Origin: an uncultured Candidatus Melainabacteria bacterium
Lineage (GTDB): Bacteria; Cyanobacteriota; Vampirovibrionia; Gastranaerophilales; Gastranaerophilaceae
Assembly: GCA_934754425.1 (NCBI GenBank)
Contig: CAKVIN010000008.1
Span: forward strand, 1 to 64,000
Length of the DNA stretch: 64,000 bases
Direction: 5' to 3'
Below, one piece after another: positions 16,644-25,409 of this stretch. Each line of letters opens with the position of its first letter. The stretch's first letter is position 1. Under the pieces are notes generated by a model. It saw only the letters and a program-made list of their open reading frames with translations. It searched no databases and was not told the origin of the DNA. The translations under genes were made by a program, and so were the position numbers.

Positions 16644-17125
16644 AATTTTTAGATGATTTAGCAATTTCAGAATCTGGAGGTAATTACAAAGCTTTCAACA
16701 AATACGGTTATGCTGGTAAATATCAGATGGGCGAAATGGCTATGATTGATGCAGGATATTATATAAAAAATGGTAATTTCAACAATGACTGGAGTGGTAA
16801 ATTTACAGGAAAAGACGGAGTTTATTCTATAAAAGATTTTCTAAACAATCCACAAGCACAAGAAAATGCGCAATTAATTTTTAAGAAAAAACAGTGGGGA
16901 TATCTTAAATCTGTTGGGGCAGATAAATTTTTAGGAGAAAAAATTAACGGATATATTATTACTCAATCAGGGCTTCTTGCAGGAGCTCATCTTAAAGGAG
17001 CCGGTGAGGTTATAAAATATTTAAAATCTAATGGAAAATATAATCCAACAGACGCTTTTGGAACATCTGTAGAAAGTTATATGAAGCGTTTTGCCGGTTA
17101 TGATGTATCAAAAATTTGTATTTAA
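16640..17125 (+). CDS. Virion-associated lysozyme-like transglycosylase
   Basis: A 161-residue protein with an N-terminal lysozyme-like motif. The catalytic glutamate is seen in AISESGGNYKAFN and is followed by GYAGKYQMG, which is the 'ESGG...G..Q' pattern of soluble transglycosylases. It would cut peptidoglycan to let DNA pass or help lysis. There is no signal peptide, so delivery in the virion or with a holin is likely. It overlaps the previous gene and precedes the tail-tube gene by 9 nt. Confidence 0.65.
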   Translation: MKFLDDLAISESGGNYKAFNKYGYAGKYQMGEMAMIDAGYYIKNGNFNNDWSGKFTGKDGVYSIKDFLNNPQAQENAQLIFKKKQWGYLKSVGADKFLGEKINGYIITQSGLLAGAHLKGAGEVIKYLKSNGKYNPTDAFGTSVESYMKRFAGYDVSKICI

Positions 17126-17134
17126 GGAGATAGT

Positions 17135-17788
17135 ATGACTTTAACATTATTAGATTTGTATAATTCTGCTGCAACGCAAGAATGGTCAATGTATGACAAC
17201 GATGCAAACACAAGTGATGAATTAGAAAATTCACTTGTACTTGCAATCAACAAAGCCACGAGTGAAATTTTGTACTCTCACCCATTTAGCTTTAGAGAAA
17301 AAACTCATTTAATTATTACAATTCCGAATATCAATGTTTATGATTTACCAAAAGGACTTATTAAAAAAAATAATATGGGAAATTATTGTATTAAAATAAA
17401 TTCGCAGCCATTAAATTTTGTAAAAGATTTCACGGAAATTAAAACAGGAATTCCTGAGGAATTTTTAATAAAATGTGAAAAATTGTATCTTAATCCTATT
17501 CCGGTAGAAAAATGTATAATCACAATTGATTATATAACTTTGGCAATTGGTGAAAATAAAGATGGTGAAGAAATTTTTGTATTAAAAAAAGACTCTGATG
17601 TTTTGAATATTCCTGAACATTTAGAAGAATTGTTGAAAAATGCAATAATTTCGAGAACAATGTTGAATTCTATTGCTTCAGAGAGTGATGAAAATTATTC
17701 AGCTTATAAAAAACAATCAGAAATAGCTTATAGGTTATTAGTGAAATACGCAAAGGGGGTGGGGCTTGAAAAAGGGATAAAGATTTGA
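17135..17788 (+). CDS. Tail tubular protein A-like / head-tail adaptor
   Basis: A 217-residue protein beginning MTLTLLDLYNSAATQEWSM, the helical start typical of T7 gp11-like proteins. It contains SELxNSLxxAINKA-type helix and beta strands, then HLEELLKNAIISRTMLNS. It should bind below the portal in a short-tailed phage. GGAGATAGT precedes the ATG. The family match is by pattern only. Confidence 0.65.
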   Translation: MTLTLLDLYNSAATQEWSMYDNDANTSDELENSLVLAINKATSEILYSHPFSFREKTHLIITIPNINVYDLPKGLIKKNNMGNYCIKINSQPLNFVKDFTEIKTGIPEEFLIKCEKLYLNPIPVEKCIITIDYITLAIGENKDGEEIFVLKKDSDVLNIPEHLEELLKNAIISRTMLNSIASESDENYSAYKKQSEIAYRLLVKYAKGVGLEKGIKI

Positions 17789-18250
17789 AATTTTGCATAA
17801 AAAAAAGCCCCAGAATGGGACTTAAACATTTAGTAAGATGGGGGCAAATGTAACTGGATTATATTTACCCCGCCAAATTTGAAGTAAGATGTAAGATTAT
17901 ATAAGAGAGTGTTGTTTTAGTTTAGAAGTTTAGGAGTTTAGAAGTTGAGGAGAAGTTTTCTTAATTTCTTTTTAGTCCTTGCGGGATAGCTCCCGTCTTT
18001 TATACCACACTTACCAGTATGTAGTTGTAACTATCAACTTGTAAGTGAAGCCTCCGTAGAGATAGGGCGTGTCGAGCCCTTGCGGGATAGCCCCCACCCT
18101 AGCCCTCCCCCAAGGAGAGGGAATGCGCCAAACTGGTAGGTGTTACTTCGAGGCGGAGCCTGTAAGCTTTATACTATCTTGTAGTTCTGTCAAGGAGCCG
18201 ACCGTGTGGTCTTTTCTTTTTGTAACTTTTTCTTTTTAGTAAAGAAAAAG
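17789..18250. repeat. Gene-free spacer filled with repeats
   Basis: No gene is visible in this 460-bp stretch. It holds a TTTAGAAGTTTAGGAG tract near 17920, a GC-rich block with CCTTGCGGGATAGC repeated near 17977 and 18079, and a diverged copy (about 18110-18205) of the element that flanks the portal-terminase block (CGAGGCGGAGCC, then AAGGAGCCGAC). An imperfect GCCCCAGAATGGGAC hairpin near 17807 may terminate the preceding operon. Confidence 0.65.
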
Positions 18251-18538
18251 TTAAGCGATGAAGTTGTTACCGAATCTGTTAGCGCCGTAGAAGAAAGATT
18301 CTTGCATAACTTGTTGAAGGTTTCTTTTTCTAACGATTTTGTTACCGATTTTTGTGTTAGCAATATCTTCAACAGATTTTTGGTAACAAGAAGTAACAAG
18401 AGAGTGAAGGTATTTTGTTACAGAATTTGTTTCTTCTGCTGCTTCCGGAGTAACTGTTTCTACTGCTTCGAACTCGTTGAAGAAGTTGTCGATTGATTTA
18501 ATTTCTTCGTTTGTAATAGTTTCTGTAGTGAATAACAT
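18251..18538 (-). CDS. Small antisense phage-region protein, possible moron
   Basis: A 95-residue protein encoded against the direction of the tail genes. It starts MLFTTETITNEEIKSIDNF, has an acidic middle and a basic, helical C-terminal half. No family is recognised. It carries the same bipartite upstream element (GGCAATTT-N15-CTTTATA) as five host-type loci, so it is probably expressed under host control rather than with the late genes. A competing reading frame on the plus strand is cysteine/phenylalanine-rich and unlikely. Real coding status is likely but not certain. Confidence 0.55.
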   Translation of the reverse strand: MLFTTETITNEEIKSIDNFFNEFEAVETVTPEAAEETNSVTKYLHSLVTSCYQKSVEDIANTKIGNKIVRKRNLQQVMQESFFYGANRFGNNFIA

Positions 18539-18571
18539 TTGCTCTTGCCTCTCTTAATTATCTCTTATGTA

Positions 18572-18603
18572 TATATAAAGTATTTATCCTTCAAAAAATT
18601 GCC
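18572..18603 (-). promoter_or_regulatory. Bipartite promoter-like element, site 2 of 6
   Basis: Minus-strand GGCAATTT, 15 nt, CTTTATATA, lying 33 nt before the start of the antisense phage-region gene. Core and spacing are identical to the host sites. Confidence 0.6.
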
Positions 18604-18689
18604 TTTTTTATGCTCAATTATGAAGTTTTGTAACATTGAGTTTAAAAAAAAGATTTTTTTGAAACAAAAAGTAATAAAAAATGTGAAAT

Positions 18690-18802
18690 AACAGAATGGT
18701 AGATTTTTTATAGATTGCTTCGTCACCGATTTTGATTGTTGTTCCTCGCAATGACGTAAAATTATTGGTTTTGTTTTATTATAAGCCGTGGCAATCTATT
18801 CT
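18690..18802. repeat. TGCTTCG/CGCAATGACG element, copy 3
   Basis: TAGATTGCTTCGTC and CTCGCAATGACG, with a reverse GCAATCTA further right, lie in the spacer before the tail nozzle gene. It shares GTTGTTCCTCGCAATGACGT with copy 2 almost exactly. Confidence 0.65.
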
Positions 18803-18832
18803 ACTTATCTGTTTTAATGAAAGGAATATGTA

Positions 18833-20377
18833 ATGCAAAAAACGACGTTAATTTGCAATAATTTTTCCGGTATTAATAGGAGTAATTCAACTTTTTCATC
18901 AGGTATTATAACTGCTGAAGATATGCAGAATGTAGAATTATTCTCTACGGAAGTAAATGCCGGCATAGGAATAAGAACATCTAAGGGAAATGTTAGCGTT
19001 TGCGAAAGTATTCCTAAAGATGAAATTGTTATTAATATATTTGAAAGTGTTCAAAAGGGAAACAATTATTTTTTTGTTCACACAGAGAATAAAAGTGAGG
19101 GGAAAATTTATTTATTTAACCCAGATAGTAAAACGCTTGTGTTAAAGCATTCCGGACTTAGTGTTACTTCTAAATCTTGTGGATGTGATGTTTCTCAAGG
19201 TTGGTCGGATTTATGGGTATTTTCTAATTCTGCGGAGATGTTGAGTATCGAGTTAGAAAACTATAATGATGAAGGTGTGTTGGAAGAAGTTAAAGTTATG
19301 AAACTTAAAGATGCTGATGGGCGTTCTGTAAAAGGAATGGGGCTTGTTATTTTTGCAGGGCGTTTATGGGTATTTGATGGGCAAATATTACGATATTCGG
19401 TGCAAGAAAATATTTATGATTTTGCGACATCTGATGCCGGTATTACAACATCTGCCGGATATATAGAATTTGTAAAAAATATTACTGCTATTTATCCGTA
19501 TTTAGGAACATTAGCGGTTTTTCATTCTAATTCATCTTGTTTGATAGCAAGAGATGAAGATGATTTTTCTTTTTATAAAACAATGGAATTTCCAGGGGGA
19601 TGTGCTTCTTATAATTCTTTGGTTTTTCATGGAACTGAATTATATTTTTATGATGATACAAAAAAAGGAGTTTTTTGTTTTAGGCAGGTTGTAAATGGTA
19701 ATCAAACACTGGGTGAAAATATTGCTTTAGATATTCAAGATGAATTGTTTGAAATTCCTGATGAAAAAATTGGAGAAATAAAAGCGTTATCGATTGTAAC
19801 TGCTGACAGGAATGAAGTTTGGTTTTTGCGTCCGGATAAAGAGGAAAACTATAGTCTTGTTTTAATTTATGACTATTTGAGAAAAAGTTGGGTAAAGAGA
19901 AAATGCCAAAAGATTAATTGTTTTGCAACTGTAAATGGGATTTTATATTCTGCCGGCAAAAAAATTTATGAAGAATATCAATCAAGCACATTTGATAATG
20001 AATTTATTGAATCTTTTTATAAATGTACACCACTGAATTTTGGACGAGAAAATTATACTAAAATACTTTCTTTTCCGCCAAAAGTAACACTGGATTTACA
20101 CTACAGTAATAATTTTTATCTTGAATATATCAAAAACTACAATTCTACAACTTCAAAAACCAGAAGAGTTCAGGCCAAAACATTAAAAAACTGTTTGTAT
20201 TTCGATATCGGACATTGGGATACAAATTATTTTGCAATAAAAAATATCAACTCTGCAACAAGTCTTCCGACTTCTTATTTTAAAACTCTTCAGATGAAAT
20301 TTTTCACCCTAAATGAAGGCGATGATTTTTGCATAAGAAATATTGAGTTTTGCAAAATCAAAATAAAAACAATATAA
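18833..20377 (+). CDS. Tail nozzle / tail tubular protein B-like
   Basis: A 514-residue protein, mostly beta strands arranged like a beta-propeller (SDLWVFSNSAEMLSIEL, GRLWVFDGQILRYSV, NAVW-type repeats). Propeller proteins of this size form the tail nozzle of short-tailed phages, as in T7 gp12 and P22 gp10. The N-terminal NFSGINRSNSTFSSGI, followed by DMQNVELFSTEVNAGIGIRT, is characteristic of that position. It precedes the fibre genes. GAAAGGAATATGTA precedes the ATG. Confidence 0.65.
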   Translation: MQKTTLICNNFSGINRSNSTFSSGIITAEDMQNVELFSTEVNAGIGIRTSKGNVSVCESIPKDEIVINIFESVQKGNNYFFVHTENKSEGKIYLFNPDSKTLVLKHSGLSVTSKSCGCDVSQGWSDLWVFSNSAEMLSIELENYNDEGVLEEVKVMKLKDADGRSVKGMGLVIFAGRLWVFDGQILRYSVQENIYDFATSDAGITTSAGYIEFVKNITAIYPYLGTLAVFHSNSSCLIARDEDDFSFYKTMEFPGGCASYNSLVFHGTELYFYDDTKKGVFCFRQVVNGNQTLGENIALDIQDELFEIPDEKIGEIKALSIVTADRNEVWFLRPDKEENYSLVLIYDYLRKSWVKRKCQKINCFATVNGILYSAGKKIYEEYQSSTFDNEFIESFYKCTPLNFGRENYTKILSFPPKVTLDLHYSNNFYLEYIKNYNSTTSKTRRVQAKTLKNCLYFDIGHWDTNYFAIKNINSATSLPTSYFKTLQMKFFTLNEGDDFCIRNIEFCKIKIKTI

Positions 20378-20392
20378 CAGAAAGGAAATAAA

Positions 20393-21013
20393 ATGGGAAA
20401 ACAATCTCAAACGACAACTAGGGTTTATGGAAATACAACTACTTCAAACCCGTATGCGACTGCTTCTACAAATAATTCCGGCACAACCAGTGCTTTCGCT
20501 CCAGGAAGCGCATTGGAAACAATTTATAACACTGTAAATAAAAATATGGACTCATTATTGAATGATTATCTGAATCCTAATTTGAATTCTACAACTAATC
20601 AAGCAAAATTGAATTCTTTTGTTAATACTCTCAATAACACAACTGCAACCAATTTAGAAAACAATATTATCAATCCGCTTTCTAACAGAAATATGGTGCG
20701 TTCTTCTCAAGCGACAGATTTGTATAAAAACCTTGCGACTTCGAATACTAATGCTACAGCTGATTTTGTTAATGAATTATTAGCTTCTTCTCAAGATAAT
20801 TCTGCAAAAATGATTAGCAATCTTCTTTCTGCTTATATGAAAGGTTATGATGTGATTTCGGATATGCAAAAACAATCATTAAATACAAGCAAAGGAAATG
20901 CAACAACATCAACTAAGGTTGAAGATTCCGGAAGTTCTTCTATTGCAAACGCAGGAAATGTTGTCGATATTATTAGCAAGGTTATCAGTTTGTTTGGAAA
21001 TAAAAGCTTGTAG
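20393..21013 (+). CDS. Asn/Thr/Ser-rich phage structural protein
   Basis: A 206-residue protein with low-complexity N/T/S composition (TTTRVYGNTTTSNPYATAST) and several helical segments later. Its place between the nozzle and the holin-like gene suggests an internal virion or tail-tip protein. It ends with DIISKVISLFGNKSL, a possible amphipathic or membrane-active helix. No family is recognised. Confidence 0.55.
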   Translation: MGKQSQTTTRVYGNTTTSNPYATASTNNSGTTSAFAPGSALETIYNTVNKNMDSLLNDYLNPNLNSTTNQAKLNSFVNTLNNTTATNLENNIINPLSNRNMVRSSQATDLYKNLATSNTNATADFVNELLASSQDNSAKMISNLLSAYMKGYDVISDMQKQSLNTSKGNATTSTKVEDSGSSSIANAGNVVDIISKVISLFGNKSL

Positions 21014-21020
21014 GTGGATT

Positions 21021-21281
21021 ATGAACAAAGATTTAATTTATAAATATGCACCGGCAATACTTATGTTTATTGCAATAATTCTGCAATATAACCTTTTTGT
21101 GACTCCGGAAAAATTGGAGCATACACATCGAGAAATTTTGTCAGAAGTTGCGCAAGTGTATATTACAAAATCCGAATTTGGAAATATGAAAGAACAAATT
21201 GTTGATATAAATCAAAAACTGGATAAAATTTATGACACGTTAATAAATGAAAGGAGGAAAGATGGCATTAACAACAATTAA
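21021..21281 (+). CDS. Holin-like small membrane protein
   Basis: An 86-residue protein with one N-terminal membrane helix (YAPAILMFIAIILQYNLFV) and a helical, coiled-coil-like C-terminus (MKEQIVDINQKLDKIYDTL). Small proteins of this form in phage late clusters act as holins or spanins, but topology alone cannot decide. The ATG used follows TAGGTGGATT. It overlaps the next gene by 20 nt. Confidence 0.5.
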   Translation: MNKDLIYKYAPAILMFIAIILQYNLFVTPEKLEHTHREILSEVAQVYITKSEFGNMKEQIVDINQKLDKIYDTLINERRKDGINNN

Positions 21282-21792
21282 ATATGGTGAATTGGCTTCT
21301 TCCGAAATTATGAATAACAACTTTAAATATCTGGATGATAAAATAAGTAACCTTAATGAAACTATTACTTCAAATAAAGCCGGCATGAATTCTAATATTG
21401 CAAGTATAAATTCTTCTATTACAACTATCAATGAAAATATGACCCAAAATATTAAGACGCTTGAAAACTCAATTAATGAAGCAAAATCATTTCTTTCGGA
21501 AAGCGGACTTTTTGTAACAACATATATTAATGGTGCTTCTTGGTATAAAGAATATTTTTCTGATTCTGATAAAAAGACCAGAGTATGGCTTGAACAAGGT
21601 GGAGTTTTGAATTCAAGAAGCAGTACAACATATATAAAAAGTTTTGCTAACAATAATTATACTTTATTATTGGGAACTCATTGTACATATTATGAGGGAG
21701 GCGGAATATCCGAAAAAAGGGAAAGTGGTTTTTCGCATTATAACGGAAAAGGGTGGTCTTATGATGTTGAATGGTATGCTTGTGGGCAATAG
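21262..21792 (+). CDS. Tail fibre protein 1
   Basis: A 176-residue short fibre. The N-terminus (TIKYGELASSEIMNNNFKYL) is an attachment region. A coiled-coil stalk of repeated NSxI/TINEN follows, then a C-terminal tip domain with GASWYKEYFSDSDKKTRVW, LEQGG and a final WYACGQ. The same EQGG...WYACG tip is found in the second fibre gene downstream. The AAGGAGGAAAG ribosome site is strong. It should bind a cell-surface receptor. Confidence 0.7.
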   Translation: MALTTIKYGELASSEIMNNNFKYLDDKISNLNETITSNKAGMNSNIASINSSITTINENMTQNIKTLENSINEAKSFLSESGLFVTTYINGASWYKEYFSDSDKKTRVWLEQGGVLNSRSSTTYIKSFANNNYTLLLGTHCTYYEGGGISEKRESGFSHYNGKGWSYDVEWYACGQ

Positions 21793-21801
21793 GAGGAGTT
21801 T

Positions 21802-22170
21802 ATGGCTTTTATAATTGATAATAATGGTAATATTACTATGATACAAGGTGATAGTGGAAGTCTTGTTGTATCAGGTTTAAAAAATGAACAGAATTATAAA
21901 GTATATTTAGCAATACAAGATAAAAAACGTAGAATTATCGGAGATGAACTTGTTGTCAATAGTAATAAATCAGATACCGTTGTTTTTGAATTAACCGGTG
22001 AATATACTGACTTAATGACTGTTCCTTTGAATGACAATTGTGCGGTTTATTATTATGGCATAAAAGTTTGTACTGATGATGGTTTGGAAGATACTTTATT
22101 ACTTGGAGAAAGTTCAATAGGAGAATTGAACACTATTACCGTTTTTCCGAAGAAAGTTGAGGGAATTTAG
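21802..22170 (+). CDS. Small beta-rich tail/baseplate-type protein
   Basis: A 122-residue protein with NNGNITMIQGDSGSLVVSGL, similar in pattern to N-terminal domains of upper-baseplate or fibre-adaptor proteins ('I...GD....l.v'). It lies between the two fibre genes and abuts the second one, so it may connect or chaperone fibres. The assignment is positional. AGGAGGAG precedes the ATG. Confidence 0.5.
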   Translation: MAFIIDNNGNITMIQGDSGSLVVSGLKNEQNYKVYLAIQDKKRRIIGDELVVNSNKSDTVVFELTGEYTDLMTVPLNDNCAVYYYGIKVCTDDGLEDTLLLGESSIGELNTITVFPKKVEGI

Positions 22171-23031
22171 ATGGTAGAAGTTCAAAATAATAAAAATATT
22201 ATAAAGGTTCAAGTTAAAGGTAATCAGTGTATTGCAAATCAAGTTTTAAATTTAGATGCAGTGCCTTATTATAATAATTCAGCAAAATCTTGGGCTATAA
22301 AAATGGATGGCAAAGTCGATGGAATTGATTTTTCATCTAAATATTATGCTTTAAAGTCTTTAGAAAGTTCTGATATAGCAGTTAGCGCAAAAGATAGTAT
22401 TTTAACAAATAGTGATTTTCAAAAAGTTGTCGATGATTTAAAAGGTGAAAATAATATTAAAACTTGTTCAGATAATATTTCTGAAATACAAAACGCTAAA
22501 GTAAATGCGAATATTGCCACAAAAGCAGCACAAATTGCAACAGAAAAAGCACAACTTTTAACAGAAACATTAGAAAATTCTGCAAATAAATCACTCTCTA
22601 ATCTTACGGAAGAAGGTATTGAGTTTCTTAAAAATAATGCTTGTCATTGGGGAAAAATTCAAGGAGATTTAACCAAACAAAGCGATTTGGTTGAAAAATT
22701 AGAAAATCAACTGAATATAGACCACTCAAACGATACCAAGCCATATATAACTGAAACATATAAAAATGGGAATAGTTGGTATCGAATGTGGTCTGATAAT
22801 TGGTGCGAACAAGGTGGATCTGTAATTTGGAATTCTTTCAGCAACGGCATAGTAACAGTAAATTTACTAAAAGCATATATTGATACTCAATACTTTATAA
22901 ATTTTACAAGAACTCACAATACAAAAGTTACAACCTCTTTTGGCTGCACTTTAGCTACAAATAAAATTACTATATACGCAAATGAAGGACAGCCACAAGT
23001 AATTTGGTATGCTTGCGGATATACAAAATAG
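22171..23031 (+). CDS. Tail fibre protein 2
   Basis: A 286-residue fibre. The N-terminal ~70 residues are beta-rich (QVKGNQCIANQVLNLDAVPYY), a helical stalk follows (NANIATKAAQIATEKAQLL), and the C-terminal tip carries GNSWYRMWSDNWCEQGG and ends VIWYACGYTK. The tip matches the one in fibre 1, but the stalk differs. This suggests two fibre types sharing a receptor-binding fold. It starts directly at the stop of the previous gene. Confidence 0.7.
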   Translation: MVEVQNNKNIIKVQVKGNQCIANQVLNLDAVPYYNNSAKSWAIKMDGKVDGIDFSSKYYALKSLESSDIAVSAKDSILTNSDFQKVVDDLKGENNIKTCSDNISEIQNAKVNANIATKAAQIATEKAQLLTETLENSANKSLSNLTEEGIEFLKNNACHWGKIQGDLTKQSDLVEKLENQLNIDHSNDTKPYITETYKNGNSWYRMWSDNWCEQGGSVIWNSFSNGIVTVNLLKAYIDTQYFINFTRTHNTKVTTSFGCTLATNKITIYANEGQPQVIWYACGYTK

Positions 23032-23042
23032 AAAGGAATATT

Positions 23043-23495
23043 ATGTCACATAAATTAGAAAAACCATACACTGATAAACAAAAAGCGGATTTTATCGTTG
23101 AATACAATCATAAATTAGGATTAAAAATTGAGGAAGTCGATTCCGGCTTATTTGCACTTGAAGATAATGAATTATTACAAAATGGGGAAGCAATAATCAA
23201 TACAAATTATGAAAAAGAACTTGAGCAAAAGGAAAAAGAACGCATTTCAAAGTTAACTTGTACAAAACGTAATTTTGCTCTAATGTTACAAAAATTAGGA
23301 ATCACTTATACACAACTAAAAGAATTGATTTCTAAAAATGAACAAGCACTTATGGAGTGGGATTTATGTGTAGAACTAGAGCGCTCTAATCCTCTTCTGG
23401 ATAAAATGGCTGCAGAATTAGATATCATGCCAGAAACATTAGATAAAATGTTTAAATATGCAAATGGTGAAATCAATTCATTCTGGGAGGATTAA
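23043..23495 (+). CDS. Phage tail-associated protein of unknown function
   Basis: A 150-residue, charged, helical protein. The stretch YNHKLGLKIEEVDSGLFALE, with a later KLTCTKRNFALMLQKLGITY, looks like proteins encoded just after fibre genes that may act in fibre assembly. No named domain is recognised. GAAAGGAATATT precedes the ATG. It is followed after 2 nt by the DUF1353-like gene. Confidence 0.55.
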   Translation: MSHKLEKPYTDKQKADFIVEYNHKLGLKIEEVDSGLFALEDNELLQNGEAIINTNYEKELEQKEKERISKLTCTKRNFALMLQKLGITYTQLKELISKNEQALMEWDLCVELERSNPLLDKMAAELDIMPETLDKMFKYANGEINSFWED

Positions 23496-23497
23496 TC

Positions 23498-23953
23498 ATG
23501 ATTGAATATTATTCTAACAAAAAAGTCGGAATATTTTTTAATCAAATTCCTTACATTAGCATAAGATATTATGTCCCATCAATGACTGAAGAAGAACGGA
23601 AATCAATTGAAAAATATCCGTTTATTAATAAAAAGAATTTACAAGTTCGATTAGTTGATTATAAAAAAGAAAAAACATACAATTTTGAAATACCGAAAGG
23701 TTATTGTTATGACGGGGCATCAATTCCCCGTCTTTTTTGGCGAATAATTGGCTCTAATACGGACAACAAATTTTTAATTCCGGCACTTATCCATGATATC
23801 TTATGCGAAAACCATTCTTATATTGATTATGATAGAAAATTTTCTACAGAAGTATTCAATGCACTTCTTGAAGCTGGCGAAGTCAACGCTTTCAAAAGAT
23901 TTCTAATGAAAAATTCTGTAGATTGTTTCCAAAAAACACAAAAATGGAGATAA
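23498..23953 (+). CDS. DUF1353-family phage protein
   Basis: A 151-residue protein with the DUF1353 hallmark YCYDGASIPRLFW followed by LIPALIHDILCEN. The conserved Asp, His and Asp suggest a metal site. The family is common near phage lysis and tail genes, and its role is not established. It is followed immediately by the terminase gene. Confidence 0.7.
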   Translation: MIEYYSNKKVGIFFNQIPYISIRYYVPSMTEEERKSIEKYPFINKKNLQVRLVDYKKEKTYNFEIPKGYCYDGASIPRLFWRIIGSNTDNKFLIPALIHDILCENHSYIDYDRKFSTEVFNALLEAGEVNAFKRFLMKNSVDCFQKTQKWR

Positions 23954-23954
23954 A

Positions 23955-25262
23955 ATGGTTACATATAAACTATTAGATAAACAACGGGAATTCATTGAAA
24001 TACCACATTCAAATTCTCTTGACGTAGCTATTTATCAAGGTGGTTACGGTAGCGGAAAAACTTGGTGCGGTTCACTTCTTGGAATTTTACTGGCAAAAAA
24101 ATATCCAGCCTCAAAAGGTTTAGTCGGAGCAAAAGAATATGAACTTGTTAGGAAAACTACTCTTGTTTCATACTTAGAACATCTTGAAAATCTTGGTTAT
24201 ATTATGGATAAAGATTATACGTATAATAAAGTAGATAAAGTCATAAAATTCTCTAACGGTTCAGAAATCTTATTCTCAGCCCTTGATGACCCTGAAAAAT
24301 TTAAGTCTTTAAACTTACACTGGGCGGAAATTGAAGAAGCTTCACAAATATCGGATTCATCATTTAAACAATTAATCGGACGTCTTAGAAACACGTATCG
24401 TGGTAAAAATTGGGTTGATTTTCGTTATCGTTTATTTGGGCATACAAATCCACAAGCTGATAAAGGGTGGATTTGGCAAAGATTTGTTGAACACTCTAAA
24501 GAAAATTACAGGTTAATAATTGCTCCAACAACAAATAATAAATATTTACCTCCTCATTTTATTCAGTCTATGAAAGATAGTTTTGACGAAGAATATTATA
24601 AAATCAATGTTTTAGGAGAATTCGGAGATTATTCTTCCGGTCTTGTCGTGAAAGGTTTTAGCGACAAAAACAAACTACACCTTAAATACAATCCAAATTT
24701 GCCACTTCATTTAACCTGTGATTTCAACGTAGACCCTATGTGTTGGGGAATCGCACATAAAGATGAAAATAATGTTTATTTCTTTGATGAAATTGTTATA
24801 GAAAACACATCTACTCAGCAATGTATAGAAGAATTTATACGAAGATATCCAAATCACAAATCAGAAATTATAATCAACGGTGATGCTTCCGGTGATAATA
24901 GAAGCACTCAAAGTGAATATACAAATTACGCAATAATTAAAAATGCGTTGAAAACTCACGGATATAATGATGTTAAATTTAAGCTTAGAGAATATAATCC
25001 GCCAATCCTTAATAGAATTTCTGCCTTTAACGCTCGAGTGAAAAATTCAAACGGTGAATGTCATTTGTTTATTGACCCGAGAAGGTGCAAGTGGATTTTG
25101 TATAACATCTACAACCTTTCGTTCAAAGAAGGTACAAGTATTGTTGATGTTCCAACACACTCACAGATTAAAAGCAACAGGGATTTTAAATTTCTTGAAC
25201 ATCCATTCGATGCCATAAGTTATCTTGTTGAATACTACTGGCGCATTGTGCTACGCACGTAG
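23955..25262 (+). CDS. Phage terminase large subunit
   Basis: A 435-residue DNA-packaging motor. The ATPase domain has Walker A GGYGSGKT at residues 29-36 and Walker B-like WAEIEEAS. The nuclease domain shows acidic residues in TCDFNVDP, INGDASGD and HPFDAISYL, as in PBSX-type (Terminase_3) enzymes. It is unusual that it is last in the block instead of first. Its final codons (RIVLRT and stop) are encoded by the GTGCTACGCACGTAG part of a repeat element, so the natural C-terminus may have been replaced. The catalytic core looks complete. Confidence 0.85.
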   Translation: MVTYKLLDKQREFIEIPHSNSLDVAIYQGGYGSGKTWCGSLLGILLAKKYPASKGLVGAKEYELVRKTTLVSYLEHLENLGYIMDKDYTYNKVDKVIKFSNGSEILFSALDDPEKFKSLNLHWAEIEEASQISDSSFKQLIGRLRNTYRGKNWVDFRYRLFGHTNPQADKGWIWQRFVEHSKENYRLIIAPTTNNKYLPPHFIQSMKDSFDEEYYKINVLGEFGDYSSGLVVKGFSDKNKLHLKYNPNLPLHLTCDFNVDPMCWGIAHKDENNVYFFDEIVIENTSTQQCIEEFIRRYPNHKSEIIINGDASGDNRSTQSEYTNYAIIKNALKTHGYNDVKFKLREYNPPILNRISAFNARVKNSNGECHLFIDPRRCKWILYNIYNLSFKEGTSIVDVPTHSQIKSNRDFKFLEHPFDAISYLVEYYWRIVLRT

Positions 25263-25357
25263 GTACAATTGTCGGCTGCTTGGTGGGAATTACAAGATTG
25301 TTTTATGAGTGACTGGCTCCGCCTCATTGGTGAAAGTACAAGTTTAGTGTCTGTTTT
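25246..25357. repeat. Inverted copy of the 9770-9885 element
   Basis: CTACGCACGTAG, TCGGCTGCTTGG, GGCTCCGCCTCATTGGTG and TACAAGTTTAG match the reverse complement of the element before the portal gene in the same order. With it, the portal-to-terminase block is bracketed by inverted repeats. The left edge overlaps the terminase 3' end. Confidence 0.7.
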
Positions 25358-25409
25358 TCACTGTATGTAGACACAACTTTCAACTAATAATTTTACACTT
25401 ATGAAAATC

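Noticed and set aside
18206..18496. Plus-strand frame overlapping the antisense phage-region gene
   Set aside because: Phe/Cys/Val-rich composition typical of a complement frame, no ribosome site, and the minus-strand frame has a promoter-like element.
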